From Scedosporium boydii (taxonomy: Eukaryota > Ascomycota > Sordariomycetes > Microascales > Microascaceae): a stretch of DNA of 64,000 bases. Made by a program: the position numbers and the translations under genes. The first letter of the stretch is position 1, and each line of letters opens with the position of its first letter. The notes beneath the pieces were generated by a model. It did no database searches. It saw only the letters and a list, made by a program, of their open reading frames with translations, and was not told the origin of the DNA. Positions 12,100 to 23,896 of this stretch are shown here, in pieces. The stretch lies in NCBI GenBank assembly GCA_002221725.1, contig NJFT01000021.1, forward strand, positions 240,322-304,321, in the 5' to 3' direction.

Positions 12100-13633
12100 C
12101 TAATAGATAGATTCGTACAGGTAGATGAAACCGAAAATGATAAAGGCGATGGCACCTCCGAGAGTAACTGTGCAACTCTGTTAGTCTGATGATTTGGACG
12201 ACGGAGTTGCAGTGAGTTTGTATGAACTTACCAACTTTCATGCTGACCTTGCCAGCAATGGCACGACCACCCACAACGGCCACACCGGTGCATACGCAGT
12301 GCCCAGCCATAGCCCCAAGGGTGACGGTCCAATAGTCGGGACCGGCCGCCATGGCAATCGTCGCAATCTGGCTGCGGTCTCCCCACTCGCCGAGGAAAGT
12401 CATGACGAAGGTCTGTACCCAGGCGGGACTAAGGAGAAGAGAGAGGAGGTTTTCAAGACCTTGGACAAAGTTCTTGAAGGTCCGCCCTTGAGGGGCGGGG
12501 CTACGAGTGGGAGATGTGGATGGAGACCTGGGAGGGGCAGGGAACCGGCCCTTGGGGCGAGATTTCCGGTTCCCGCCGATACCCATCTCAAGAGCATAAA
12601 TATCCTTCTCTTTCTCGGCAAGCTCTTGCTCAACTTCGTGCATTTCTTCCGCAACACCTTCGTCTGGAGACATGGCCATGCCTTCCCGTAACAACTTCGC
12701 GCCGAAGACGAAGAAGAGAACCGAAGCTAAGAAGCTGGTGACCTGGTGGGGGAGTAGCGTCGGCACGGCTTGGCCGAGAATCGCAGATAGGACGGTCATG
12801 ACTAGTAACGCGCTGAAGGCGGCGGAGAAGACGACCATGCGGTCATGCTTCATGGCCATGAGAGCTGCAACCAGGAAAGTCTTGTCTCCCACTTCAGAAA
12901 CTAGAATCATAGCCAACGAGAGAAGGAATGTGTGGAATGGTTGAATGACTCCTTCGACAAAGGTGGAGTCAGTTGAGGCGTCACCGTGGGAGACATCGAT
13001 GTGGCCCCGTTGAACGGAGTCTGGAACGGGCATCGGGTGGTCGACGATTCGCTCAGGGAGATCCTCGGGCTTCTGAATATAGTTGTTAGCTATGTGGAAA
13101 AAAAAATCCAATGTGATCGCACTACGACTAACCCCGAGGCCGGAAGCTTCCTCGCTAGATTTGGGACGATCATCTTTCTTGGTATCATCAACGGTCGCAA
13201 CGGGTTCCTCGACAACGTGGTGCGCGGGAGCCTCTTTTGGAGTCTCGGGGACCTTTCCCTCCTGGTCATTCCTCGTCTTGCCCTTCTCTGATACTCCGCC
13301 TTCAGTTCCCCGCGTACCCTCCTTGGGAGGTAGTCGGTTCGGATCGTCCATCACACCGTCGTTGGATTCGGGAATCTTCTTACCGTCGATGATGGTCGGA
13401 TCATCGGGGCGGCCAGCCAAGGCAGGCAAGTCTTCGTCAATCTTGCCGTCCGTCTCAACCCAGGGGCCGTTATGCGGTTTGCCGTCGTTGCCATCTTTGG
13501 GGGCGACATTGGCGTCGGCTCGAGGGTTGACAGCGCTCACCTCATCACGGGTGGTGGCTTCGGAGGCGAGAGCCGTTACAAGAACGGGCGCGAGGAGAAG
13601 GAGGAGGTTCGCTTGTCGGGTTCGTAATCTCAT
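12100..13633 (-). CDS. GDT1/TMEM165-family Mn2+/Ca2+:H+ transporter
   Basis: Three exons, 13633-13133, 13072-12232 and 12167-12100, encode 469 aa. The protein has an N-terminal signal peptide (MRLRTRQANLLLLLAPVLVTALA), then about 180 residues of Pro/Asp/Lys-rich lumenal sequence, then two UPF0016 repeats. Each carries the hallmark acidic motif: SEVGDKTF in the first and GEWGDRSQ in the second. These bind the cation. A charged loop with EVEQELAEKEKD separates the repeats. The last exon supplies the final TM segment, ending FIYLYESIY. Family members move Mn2+ and Ca2+ into the Golgi in exchange for H+ and support glycosylation. The first intron (60 bp; GTTAGT, GCTAAC, TTCAG) is a multiple of three with no stop, so an unspliced form stays open. 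The second has donor GTAAGT and acceptor CACAG. Confidence 0.92.
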
Positions 13634-15008
13634 GTCTGCGGTAGGGTATCGAATTAAGTCGTCGAAAGAGAGTGATGATGTGGCTTCAACGGGAGCCGGG
13701 TTTTCGCAGGACGACTATGGCACGCGAGTCACCAAAGGTAAGGGGGGGATCTAGTCTACAAAAACCAGCCGTTCTCGATAAGAAACACTCGCACGCAAGT
13801 GCGAAAAGAAGAAAGAATGAATTCAGAAAGAAGGCCAAAAGTTGAAACCTTAAGGGAGGGACTAGAAAGGAGAGAAAAGGCAATTGAATTTGAAGGTGAG
13901 ACGAATCACTCAATAGGAGTTCGAGTTGACCAACCTTGCTGGCAGAAAATAATCAAGGCCAGCGCAGCACTGTTGGAAAGACAATGAATAAGAAGACGTG
14001 CGGTTGGTGGCCAGGTCCGCTCCACACAGCGCCTTCCTCCGCAACACCTCCTAAATTTGTATACAGTGCTAATATACAGTGCCCTTCTCCTGAGAGTGGC
14101 TGAGCATCGAACAACTTTTTGGCTTGTGATACTCCTCCATCGTCTCTGCCGCCGATCCCATCAATTGACCAATATCAATTGAAGTACAGCAATAAGGTGG
14201 AACTTTTCCACGTTGGTGTTCCTGCGCGAGATATGACACTAATATCAATACTGGAAGAGCTCATCGTTCCACCGTCCATCATTGATCAAGATGCCCGAAG
14301 CGGAGACTGACACACTGAGCCCCTTGAGATGTATTTAAATGTTGTATGCGTATTATGTATGGGTGGCGGACAGTGCACAAAGTCTTCCAACAGACAAGGT
14401 ACGCGCGTCTTCGCCAGTCTTCATCCTAACATCAAGCTTGAGGCTTCATTCACAGAGGCTATAATTGGCATCAAAAGTTCCTGCTTCCCCGAGATGTACC
14501 CGATTTTGAGGGATCACTGCCAAAACGGCCCTGCAAGTGAGACAGTCTTCAGCAACTTAAATTGACCCAGATGTAACTTGTGGTGGCACAGATCCAGTGT
14601 CTTGGTAATATGGCACACCCAGTCCTCTATTAATTAGGTTCATGTACTTCGTACTTCGTATCTAATTGATCTCGAACTCTTTTCAAATCCGGTTCGTTTC
14701 GAGATTGAAAAGGCTTAAGTTAAGAATTGGGCCTGTCCCTGTCTTTCTGGGGGAATCAACCCGCTGCTTCGGGCTTACTCCTCCGTAGACCCGGAGTTAA
14801 GCAGGCCATGACATTTACGTCAGCGTTCAGGACCACTCAAAGCTTCCGGCTTCCCAAGCACCCGACGACAGATCGATTGATAATATAGCAAACGCATTCA
14901 CAGCCCCCGCAACTTACTCTAATCCTTTGTGCTTCGTACATCATTGATCTCACTTGAATATTCTCTACCAGTAATTATACATTGGAAAATATCTGGACCA
15001 CTGCTTCA
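13634..15008. other. Divergent intergenic region, no supported gene
   Basis: This 1.4-kb stretch lies between the 5' ends of the GDT1 (-) and WD40 (+) genes and should hold both promoters. Two overlapping copies of TACTTCGTA lie at 14645-14660, and a partial copy near 14931. No coding frame is supported. Confidence 0.5.
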
Positions 15009-17474
15009 ATGGTTACTGATAATGAGTCGAGTAATCCAGAGGTCACCTCCCCAGAACAATCTGCCGAGGAGTCTACCAGCTCTCAAGACCCACTGTGGGA
15101 GCCATTAGAGGAGAGCGATGACGATTACGAGGAGGACGAAGAGGACGATGAGGAGAATGAAATCGATGTTAACGGCGATGGAGTACCCCTGCTTGATGAA
15201 CTCGAAAGCGGCATAACCGAGCAGCTTCTTCAGGATTTCATAGATGGCGGCTTATTTGCTAACCTCAATGCTATAATCAATAATTTTGAGGACTACGGTG
15301 AGAGCGAGGGAGAAGATGAGTTCGGAATTGAACAGCTCGTATCTGAAGGTTGTTCTCTTTTCATCAAGCTTTGTCCCCCAGCTAAGTGTGTGAAAGTTAG
15401 CTAACCGATATCCATAGGCGCCGAGTTCCATGTTGTCTACACAGACCCATATGGCAGAGACGATCAGCCAGACTCGTTATTAACACCGCGGAGGCGGTTG
15501 TCAATTGAAGTGGAGAGTGCGTCGGCCTCAAATCATCTTTCTTCTTCTCGTTATACCCATTGTTTCCCCTATTTTCCTGTAAGTCCCTGTTAACCATGTT
15601 CCACTCGTTTAGGTGATTACCACAATCGTCCGACTCTTTTGAGTCGGGCGCAGCTGAGGTATATCCATGAAGAAAACCTCCTCGATCAAATTCAGAGCAG
15701 TGAACGGCACGTGTCGCGAGACGAGTTTCGGGAATGGATAGCTAGTCACCGACCAGACCCGGCCCGTTTCCCAAAGGTACCGAGCAAAGAAGGAAGGGAA
15801 CTCATGGACGCGGGGCCGTTCGGCACACATCCCGCCCCCGGTGAAAAGACGTGGATAAAGGCACCCTCATTACGGATTCTGGAACGAGAGCTCGGCTTAG
15901 CCGGCACCCTCGCTGAACGGAAAAGGATGGAGAGGCTGCTACTCCAGAGCATGATACCGAAGAACAAGACAGACGTGACTATCTATTTCAGGGAACCCAT
16001 ATACTCTGGTCAATTCTCCCGCGACGGTAACTTTTACTTCGCCGGTGGAGCCGACTTCAAAGTAAGGTTATACGACACTTCGAATCCCTACAGCTGGAAG
16101 CATTACAAGACGGTCATGCATCCTTGGGCGCAATGGACGCTCACAGATGCTTCCCTGAGTCCGGATAACAAATGGCTGGCCTATACGTCGCTTTCGCCGA
16201 AAGTCTGTTTGACGCCGACGGATCCAAGCGACGAAGGTGATCCATATACCCTGGACCTCGGCGCCAGCATCAATAATGCGGGCGACGGGGATGAAGATAT
16301 GCACCGTAGATTTGGCATATTCTCGGTTCGTTTCTCGGGAGATGGTCGGGAATTAGTTGCTGGGACGAATACGCATGCCATAATTGTCTACGACATCGAA
16401 TCGAGAACACCACTCCTTCGTGTGAGAGGACACAGTGACGACGTCAACGCCGTCTGCTTTGCGGATACTTCTTCCCCTCATATTCTTTACTCTGGGTCAG
16501 ACGACAGTGTAATCAAGGTATTCGTGGATCTTTTTTTTTTTTTTTTTCTCTTCCGTTTTCACTCTGCATTAGTGATTATAAGCTAAAATCGCTACCTCTC
16601 GAAGGTATGGGATAGACGTAGCATGGGTGACCGCCGTGAAGCCGGAGCCTTCGTGGGTCATATAGAAGGCATCACACACATCGACAGCAAGGGCGACGGC
16701 CGGTACATCCTCAGCAACGGAAAAGATCAAAGCATGAAACTGTGGGATCTCAGGATGGCCATGTCGACGGACCGGTTCCGAAGCATAGGCCTGCGAAGGG
16801 TGGCGACGTTCGACTACAGATGGGAACACTTTAGAGATGCGGACTGGTTCAAGGATAAGAACGACAACTCGGCCGTGACGTTCCGCGGCCACGAGGTTCT
16901 GCGAACGCTGATCCGGTGCCATTTCTCGCCTCCCGGCAGCTCGGACTCCCGATACGTTTACTCTGGAAGCGCCACGGGTGAAGTCTTCATCTGGAACCTG
17001 GATGCCACGCTTGCAGGGAAGATCGATGTTGCGACGAGCATATTCCACTCGCTGGAGAACGCGGGAAGGTTTACACCGCCGATGTCGAGGGATCGGCGTT
17101 CACCATGGAACATGATTGTCAGGGACGCCAGCTGGCACCCAACTGTGCCCGCTATCGCAAGTGAGTTCGACTTTTTTTTTTTTTTTTTTTTTTTCTGGTT
17201 CATTTATATCGCGTTATTTTATTTTCTTCTTTTTCTTTTTATCTTGCCTCGAAACAGAAATGTCATGGTTAGCTAATATACTTCGGCAGCTTCGGCTTGG
17301 AGTGCTGATGGAATGCATGGAATGCGCGAGGGCGCTATTTCATTGCACACATTCCAAGAGCCACGAGATCCACCACCTTCGCAAGATGATTTGGGGTGCC
17401 CTATTGCTGGGGCATGTGTTACGGAGAAACTACAGCCTTGTCGGTTCTCGATTATCTCGAGAGCACATCATTGA
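15009..17474 (+). CDS. WD40 protein, DCAF11/WDR23-like (LEC14B family)
   Basis: Five exons, 15009-15348, 15418-15516, 15613-16517, 16605-17160 and 17290-17474, encode 694 aa. The N-terminal 120 residues are very acidic (DDDYEEDEEDDEE), then a helical SRAQLRYIHEENLLDQIQ segment, then WD repeats from about residue 250 to the end. Repeats with WDxR signatures are visible: SDDSVIKVWDRRSM (joined across intron 3) and GKDQSMKLWDLRMA. WDxR motifs are the DDB1-docking feature of substrate receptors of Cul4-DDB1 ubiquitin ligases. In animals DCAF11 targets Nrf2-type factors; the fungal target is not known to me. Introns 3 and 4 contain runs of 17 and about 20 T just after the donor. The first donor is the weak GTTGTT, so that boundary is less certain. 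The start at 15009 is the first ATG in frame. Confidence 0.88.
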
Positions 17475-18592
17475 ATTCAAATTGATGGATCCCTGCTTGT
17501 AAGGGACCAACGAAGTGACTCGGGCTCGGGCGATGGGAGCCGCATTTCGGACGGGATGGATCAATGTTGATGACTTTGTATTTATTGATTAATCCCGGAG
17601 GCTTGGGCCGTACATTTACATTCGCTTATGGTTAATACTTGATACCATGGATAGAAGAACAGTAATATAGTCCGGGTCCAGGGGTAATAAGACAGCCTGC
17701 ATCTGGGGTCTTGAAAATACGAAGCTGTGATAAAATCCATGTCATGTGGGGAAAGAAGGATCAACGGCTGACGCTATTATTCCGAGAATCAGCCGGACAG
17801 CTCCCTGCAACATTGACACGGTACGTACCCACTCTTGTCAAGGGGTGGTCCAAGTCTTGTCAGGTTGGGGCTTCTTAGTGCAAAACAGCCTTGGAGCCTC
17901 GTTGCTGCCCTTCTCCAACTTCCTCTCCCTGATCTTACCATCCTCGCTGACTCAACCTCTACCTTGCCCACCCTCCCATCTCCGCCCCGTTTGTCCTCGA
18001 CTCTAAAGCAATTCGAATCTAAGCACCGAATTAAAGCTACTCGATCGTCGAATCTCCCAGGGAAGCCTTTCACGACGCCCGCTCGCCTTTGCTGCAAGCT
18101 AGGCAGGAGCTTCGACTGCCGATCTTGATCTCGCCCTCGCCAGACCTGAGCCATCGAACGTCTACCATCCTCCCACGATCTCGCCTCATTACCGCGACGG
18201 TGCACGGGGAAGTTTGTGGCCATTTAAAATAGTGGCCGAGTCATCCTCGGCGCTTCTGACCGGTTTTGAGGCTCTTTGCCGGAACCGCAACACGATCTTG
18301 TTGGTGACCTGAGGAGGAAGGAGCCTGCTTGGATCCAACATACTAGTTCTCCCTCTAGGAAAGAGAAGATTGCAAGCACAGAGCTTCGTCTTCCGCATTT
18401 ACTTGCCGTTTCTTCAATTTCTATTGCGCCGGATCACTCGCTCCACCAGGAGGAAGCAATCCAGACATAGGTGTCATCATCTGCACTATCGAGACGAAAA
18501 AGATTCAAGGGAACAAAAGGGCAACGCGTTTTCTGACCTGTCACAAACTTCCTACCTCTCTATACCTGTCTTGCCGACGTCGAGTCTGGACT
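17475..18592. other. Intergenic and probable 5' UTR, no supported gene
   Basis: This is the 3' flank of the WD40 gene followed by C/T-rich DNA (17880-18580) typical of a fungal promoter and transcribed leader. Frames such as 17789-18223 (-) and 17835-18128 (+) overlap each other and show no recognisable content. Confidence 0.45.
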
Positions 18593-19005
18593 GTACGTAT
18601 TTTACATTGTTCTGTCTTGTTTGTGTTTTTCTTTGTCTCTACTTTTTTCTTCCCTTGACCTATTCGGTCTCTTCTCTCTTTTTTTTTTCTCTTTTTTCTT
18701 CTTTTTTTTTTTTCTTTCTTTTTATATTCTTTTTGTACTTTCTATTTTCATTTCCTTTGTCCTTGTTTTCCTTGCTCTGTTTCGCGAATACACCACTGCT
18801 TTGTCCGGCGCATAGGTTCTTTTTCTCTGTCTTTTATTTTTATTTTTATTTTTTTTCTATTTTTTTATTTTTTTTCCTCCGAAGAGAGGAAGGATCCTCA
18901 AGATGTCAACGATCGAAGCGGTGGATTGTCTTCTTTTCCTGTGTCTTGGACGCAAAGCTGTATATCCAACTGCTAATGCTAATACCAACATTTTTTACCT
19001 AACAG
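18593..19005 (+). other. Candidate 413-bp intron in the 5' UTR of the RRM gene
   Basis: A GTACGT donor at 18593 and a TACCTAACAG acceptor ending at 19005 bracket an extremely T-rich stretch without coding potential. The acceptor lies about 200 bp before the start codon of the CFIm68-like gene. A long leader intron is inference from these signals only; it has no cDNA support here. Confidence 0.4.
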
Positions 19006-19209
19006 CTCCCTCATTCCAGACTCAACATTGGAAGTGTTCCTCTTTGAGGCTCCCCTCTTGACCTGGCGGTTAAGCTATAGCGGAACGCTTCAGTAGAGGA
19101 ACCCTTTTGCTTTAGCCTCCCTGTTATTCAGATAATCGAATTTGCGCTCATATAGTCCCGATCGAAACCCTCAACACGACTTTATAAAGGAACAACCTGC
19201 ATCTTCACA

Positions 19210-20442
19210 ATGGCCGAAGAGGAGTTTGAGATTGACATCTACGGCGATGCGCCAAACGATCAGAACAACGAGCAGCCGTCTTCCCACCAAGACGACGCCC
19301 AGTCGTATAATGACGGACATGCCCACGGCGAAGATTCCCACGCGGACGAACACGAACGCTACGATGATAGCAACACGGGCCGTGATAGCAGCCAAACCCG
19401 TAATGCTCCCCAACAAGGCGTAAAGAGGAAGGGCGGTTCTGAGAACGACGACAGGCCTGTCGACCCCGGCGCGACGGCCGCTCTCATGCTTTCCGACTTG
19501 AACTGGTGGACGACCGATGATGGAATCCGCGCGTATGCTCGCGAGGCTGGTTGCGAGGACGAGTTGAAGGATGTTACCTTTAGTGAACACAAGGTTAATG
19601 GCAAGAGCAAGGGGTACGTTTTGAGCTTGACGGAGAATGTCTTAATCCCCTTATCTTGGGTGTCTGCCCAATGCTAACTTGCGTTGATTTCAGTCAAGCC
19701 TACGTTGAATTCGCCTCCCAGCAAGCGGCGACCGCTGTCAAGCGCTTTATCGATTCCCTCTCGAGCGATTCCAATCAAGCGCCATTCAAGAAGCTCGTCG
19801 TTTCCTACTCGATGGCCGGCGTCAACCCCTTCCGCACACTGCCCAAGGATGCCCCCGCTCGATCCGGCAAGGACGACCGCAACAGATCAAGTTCGAGTTC
19901 TTACAACGACGGCGGACAGGGCAACATGGGAGGAGGAAACTACCGCGGCAACTACCGAGGACGAGGAGGTTACGGCCACCGCGGAAACATGCACAACAAC
20001 CAATCCGGCTTTAACCGCAACTTTTCTGGCGGAAGCAACATGGGCGGTGGCGGCGCTTACAACAACCAGATGTTCAGCAACCCCATGGGCGGAGGCGGTG
20101 GCTTTGGTTTCAACCGCGGCGGCATGATGAACATGGGAATGCCTCGAGGAGGTGGCGGTGGAATGCGAGGTGGCCGGGGCGGAATGGGCAACGGCATGAT
20201 GGGCATGGGTCCTATGGGCGGTATGCCTAATCCCATGGGTGGCATGGGGATGATGGGCGGCGGTATGCAAGGTATGTATATCTTGTCTCATTAACCTCCG
20301 CCAGTTCCTTCTCTAACTCGATTTTATAGGATTCGGAGGTGGCATGCAAACTCCCTTCGGCCCTGGCTTCTTCCCCCAGATGGGATCAGGCAACCAAGAA
20401 TGGGGTAATCCCCATGGGGCGAAGCGACCCAGGCCAGAGTAG
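19210..20442 (+). CDS. RRM protein, CFIm68/CPSF6-like, with Gly/Met-rich tail
   Basis: Three exons, 19210-19613, 19694-20271 and 20330-20442, encode 364 aa. Introns have donors GTACGT and GTATGT and acceptors TTCAG and TATAG. The N-terminus is acidic (MAEEEFEIDIYGDAP). One RRM spans about residues 90-175. Its opening, LMLSDLNWWTTDDGIRAYA, has the WWTTD signature of the 59/68-kDa subunits of cleavage factor I. SKGQAYVEFASQQAA forms the RNP1 region across the first intron. The C-terminal half is Gly/Arg/Met/Asn-rich (RGNYRGRGGYGHRG, repeated MGGG and MGMG units), likely disordered and a methylation substrate. In animals such proteins pair with CFIm25 to bind UGUA and choose poly(A) sites; a similar nuclear role is inference. 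The end HGAKRPRPE is complete. Confidence 0.85.
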
Positions 20443-21287
20443 TACTCTTCCTGACTTGATCTTCGCCCTCCTTTTATTCTTTGTTTTGTTGACCTGATTC
20501 ATTATCATTGAGTGGAAAGGGGCGTCTGGAGTGAGGTGAAAAGAAACTGAGGGAGCTGACCATGAGGTTCTCAGAGCAAAAAAAACAGAAGGGTGCCTTC
20601 TGTGTTGGTTGAAGAGAAGTAGGAACTCAACCATAGGCTTAGGTAGTAGCCCTTTGCTATCTGTGGGCTACACATCGCGGGATTTGCTAGGTTTTTTTGA
20701 GGAGGAGGGGCCGTGGAAGGTGTTGCTGGATTACATTACCCACGAGAACAACTCCTTCTAGCTATGGAGATTTTCAAGACTGAGGAGTTTGTCTTTTTTT
20801 TTTCTTTTTCTGTTTTTGCTACTGGGAAAAGGGTATAGAGCACAGAGAAGTTGTGTGTGGATCAAATTGAGGGGGACTAGAAAGAGAATGTGTGATTGCT
20901 GGGGGCAGAACTGCATGGGTTTTTTTCCGTTTTTTTCGTTGTCAGTGGTTGAATTGTACTAGTATTATAGCAAGGAAGGGCTTCTGTTTCTTTTTCTTTC
21001 TTCTTCTATCATGTTCTTGATCTCTCTTGTTTTCTTGTGCCTTTTAGGACTGGGCAAATATGAAATGGTACCACCACTGGAGTTTCCTGTTTTTATGCTT
21101 GTTGTCTCTTATTTCCCCTTTTCTCATGATTCTGATTCCTGTACTTGGATCCCACTGTCCATGCTACCTATCTCCTCTACTATCTAGCCCTAAGAGAGAG
21201 AAAAAGAAACAAACCAGCTGTACGATAGACTTGATAACGCTACCTATCAAAACCTCCACGCAACATATTTTGAAAAAGAGGATATCG
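20443..21287. other. Convergent 3' region, no supported gene
   Basis: This 845-bp stretch lies between the 3' ends of the RRM gene (+) and APC5 (-). It is T-rich with runs at 20790-20810 and 20920-20940. The frame at 21060-21308 is low-complexity. Nothing supported. Confidence 0.5.
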
Positions 21288-23896
21288 TCAAGTAGTAAAA
21301 AGCCCTGAACTCCTCCCAACCACTTCCACCCCGCTCCCCTTCCTCCTCGCCTCCTCCCTCTCTACCAAAGCCACGTACTTGGCCGAATACTGCGCCGCTA
21401 GCGCCTTCTCGCCCAAAACCTTCATAACGGCCGCCCGCTTCGCGATGACCTCCCGCGCCCTCACGCTCTCCTCAACCTCGGCAAAGTAAGCAAAAGCCCT
21501 GTCGAGGGCGTCGGCGGCACGCGTAAGATGTTCCGTGCGAGTTCGCGAGCCGGGGGTAGCTTGGCCGGCTAATCCCATCTCCGCGTCGGCGAGGGAGGCG
21601 TACAACGTGGCTGCTAGGTGTGCGTCGTCGTATTCGAGCGCGCGGGGGAGGGCGGCGCATAGGAGGCGGGAGCAGGCGGAGAATTCGGATAACGAGGTTA
21701 GGATGGAGGAGAGGGACGCGATGGAGTGCCAGAGGAGGGGCAGGAGGCGGGAGCGGTGTGCTAGCGAGGCGGCGCGTGTCGCGAGGGAGAAGGCGCGGGT
21801 GGGATGGTTGGATTTGATGTAGAGGTTTGCTTTGGTGAGGAGGAGGCGAATGCGGAATGCGATGTCCGGCGTAGGGGTTGTGGTGGAGTCGGTGGGTTGC
21901 GCAGGGGGGATGTCGTCCGAGGTGCGGGCGAGGAGATCCTCGACGAGGGAAAATGCGCGGGGAAGGTCGCCAAGGCGGGTGAGGTAGTCGACGTGTAGGA
22001 GGTCGATGGAAAGCGCCATATCTGGTTCTAGATCGTCGAATTTGGACTGGAGGAGTTGGGAGAGGAGGTCGGAGGCGCCGTCGAGGTCGGAGCGGGCGAG
22101 GTCGCGGCGGAGTTTGATTATGCCGCGGTATTTGCGCCAGTATTGCTGGGGTTTCCCGGCGCGTAGGATATGAGGTGCTGCCGAGGCGGAGGTCGTAGTG
22201 GTTGATGTTGTTGGTAAGGTGCCATCGGGGTTGAGCTTGTCATCTAGAAGCCGGAGAGCGTCATCGTAGCGCCCACGACCGGCCAGGTCCATGGCAAGTT
22301 TGCAAGTGAGGCGTAACTCATCCTCGAAGACACCGTGGGGCGCATGCGCCCGGAGGGCTACCTCGCAAGTGACGGTGGATAAGTTTGATAAGCCGAGACG
22401 ATCCCAGAGCGAAGCGACGAGCATGAGATGCGGTGCGAACATGTTCCGGGCATTGCGCTCAACGATAACCTGCGAGGCCCGAACGACGTTTTCCAGAGCC
22501 GTAGCCACACTCTCGCCATTCGACAAGGTGAGTTTCGCCTCGCTGAGAAGCACGGAGCTCCACAACGTCCACATGCCCGTCTCCTTGGCGCGGACACGCA
22601 GGAACGCGAGGGTCTCCTTGGCAGAACCGAGAGTGCTCGCGGGATCGATGTGGGTGACGAGACTAGGGTGGGCGCGGCCGAAGTGGAAGAGCCAGTTGAG
22701 GGCGAAGTTGAGACAGGTCATGTCGCGGTTCTCGCGCGCGGTGGACACGGTCTGGAGCATGGCGTCGACGGCCTCGGCGTAGCAGCCGAACTCGGCTTGC
22801 AGGACGGCGAGGTTCATTAGGGCGTATTGGTAGAAGAGGCGGTCGCGGTTTTGCATGGTGTAGTCGAAGTATCGGTGGAGATAGTCAAAGGCGTTGGGGA
22901 GGTCCCCTGCTCTCCAACTATCAAGAAATCTATAGACACTGTTAGAATCGGAAGAAGGGGGCGGAAGCCTGTTTGATGGCAGCATGAGAAAAACTCACTT
23001 TACATAGTGAGATACGCTTGGGGTTAGCAAGCTGTCCTGCATCAGGTCTTGTAGTTTCTGCCGTGTTTCGAGAGGAACTCGGTTGCCATATTCTGCTCAT
23101 GGTGGTTAGAATTTACTTTGACAAGGCTAGCACTTGGTAGAGTGAACGTACGCTGCATCTGCTCGACCTGAAACTCAAGTAGACCCTCCAAATCATCGGT
23201 ACTGATCGGAAGGGCAGCCGAGGAGCTCCCCACCAGCCCATCCCCGTAAACAGCAGCCGCCAACCCCTCAAAGTCCGGATCCTCCAACTCGCCCACCAAC
23301 AAGACCTGATCAAAGCTCAGCTTCTCAAACGCCGGGTTCTTCTTCTTGAGATACTGTGCCGTCGGCTGGCGATACCTCACAAAACTCTTCCACAAATCCG
23401 CCGAGTCATGAAACCTCAACCGCGCAAACTCCAACTGACATCTCCTCACGAAAATTCCAAAAATAGACGTCTTACAGAGCCGGATCCCGCCATCAGGTTC
23501 GGGCATCTGCCCCGTCTCCTGGGCGATACGGCGCAGCTCTTCCTTGGTCGGCTGCAGCAGTAAGCGCAGCCGCGAGAAGAACTCATGCATGGCATCAAGA
23601 GAGTTGATGTCCCACAGCTTTTGGAGGAAGCTGTCCCAAAGACGACGACCCGGCATCCCCAGGACGACGGGGTGCGGTGACAGGACCTTTTCAAACTCGT
23701 GGATGTCGGTGACGAGGTTAGCGGTGCGTTCGGCTTTGTGCCATGGTGAGGAGCTGGGGTTGGTGGCGGTGTCAACAAGATGAGAGGTGATGAAGGAGAG
23801 GACGGGGAGGATGGCATCGGCAGTGACGGCCTCGTCGGCGTATAGCTCTATCAGAGCTAAAAGGCCAATTTTGGCGGGTGTGAGATACCGCGCCAT
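21288..23896 (-). CDS. Anaphase-promoting complex subunit 5 (Apc5)
   Basis: Three exons, 23896-23152, 23092-22999 and 22929-21288, encode 826 aa. The small middle exon gives QYGNRVPLETRQKLQDLMQ and then HYVK, joined to FLDSWRAGDLPNAFDYLHRY. This is the conserved Apc5 block that leads into the TPR array. The N-terminus (MARYLTPAKIGLLALIELY) is also typical of fungal Apc5. TPR-like helices continue to about residue 800, for example QYALMNLAVLQAEFGCYAEA and IAFRIRLLLTKANLYIK. Introns have donors GTACGT and GTGAGT, branch CTAAC, and acceptors GAGCAG and TATAG. Apc5 is a platform subunit of the APC/C ubiquitin ligase, connecting the TPR lobe with the catalytic part in the nucleus. APC5 is one of the genes often found near the MAT locus of ascomycetes. 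Confidence 0.95.

Noticed and set aside
12194..12691. Long plus-strand frames opposite GDT1 (also 13083-13754)
   Set aside because: Antisense shadows of a well-supported coding exon with no own domains or splice signals.
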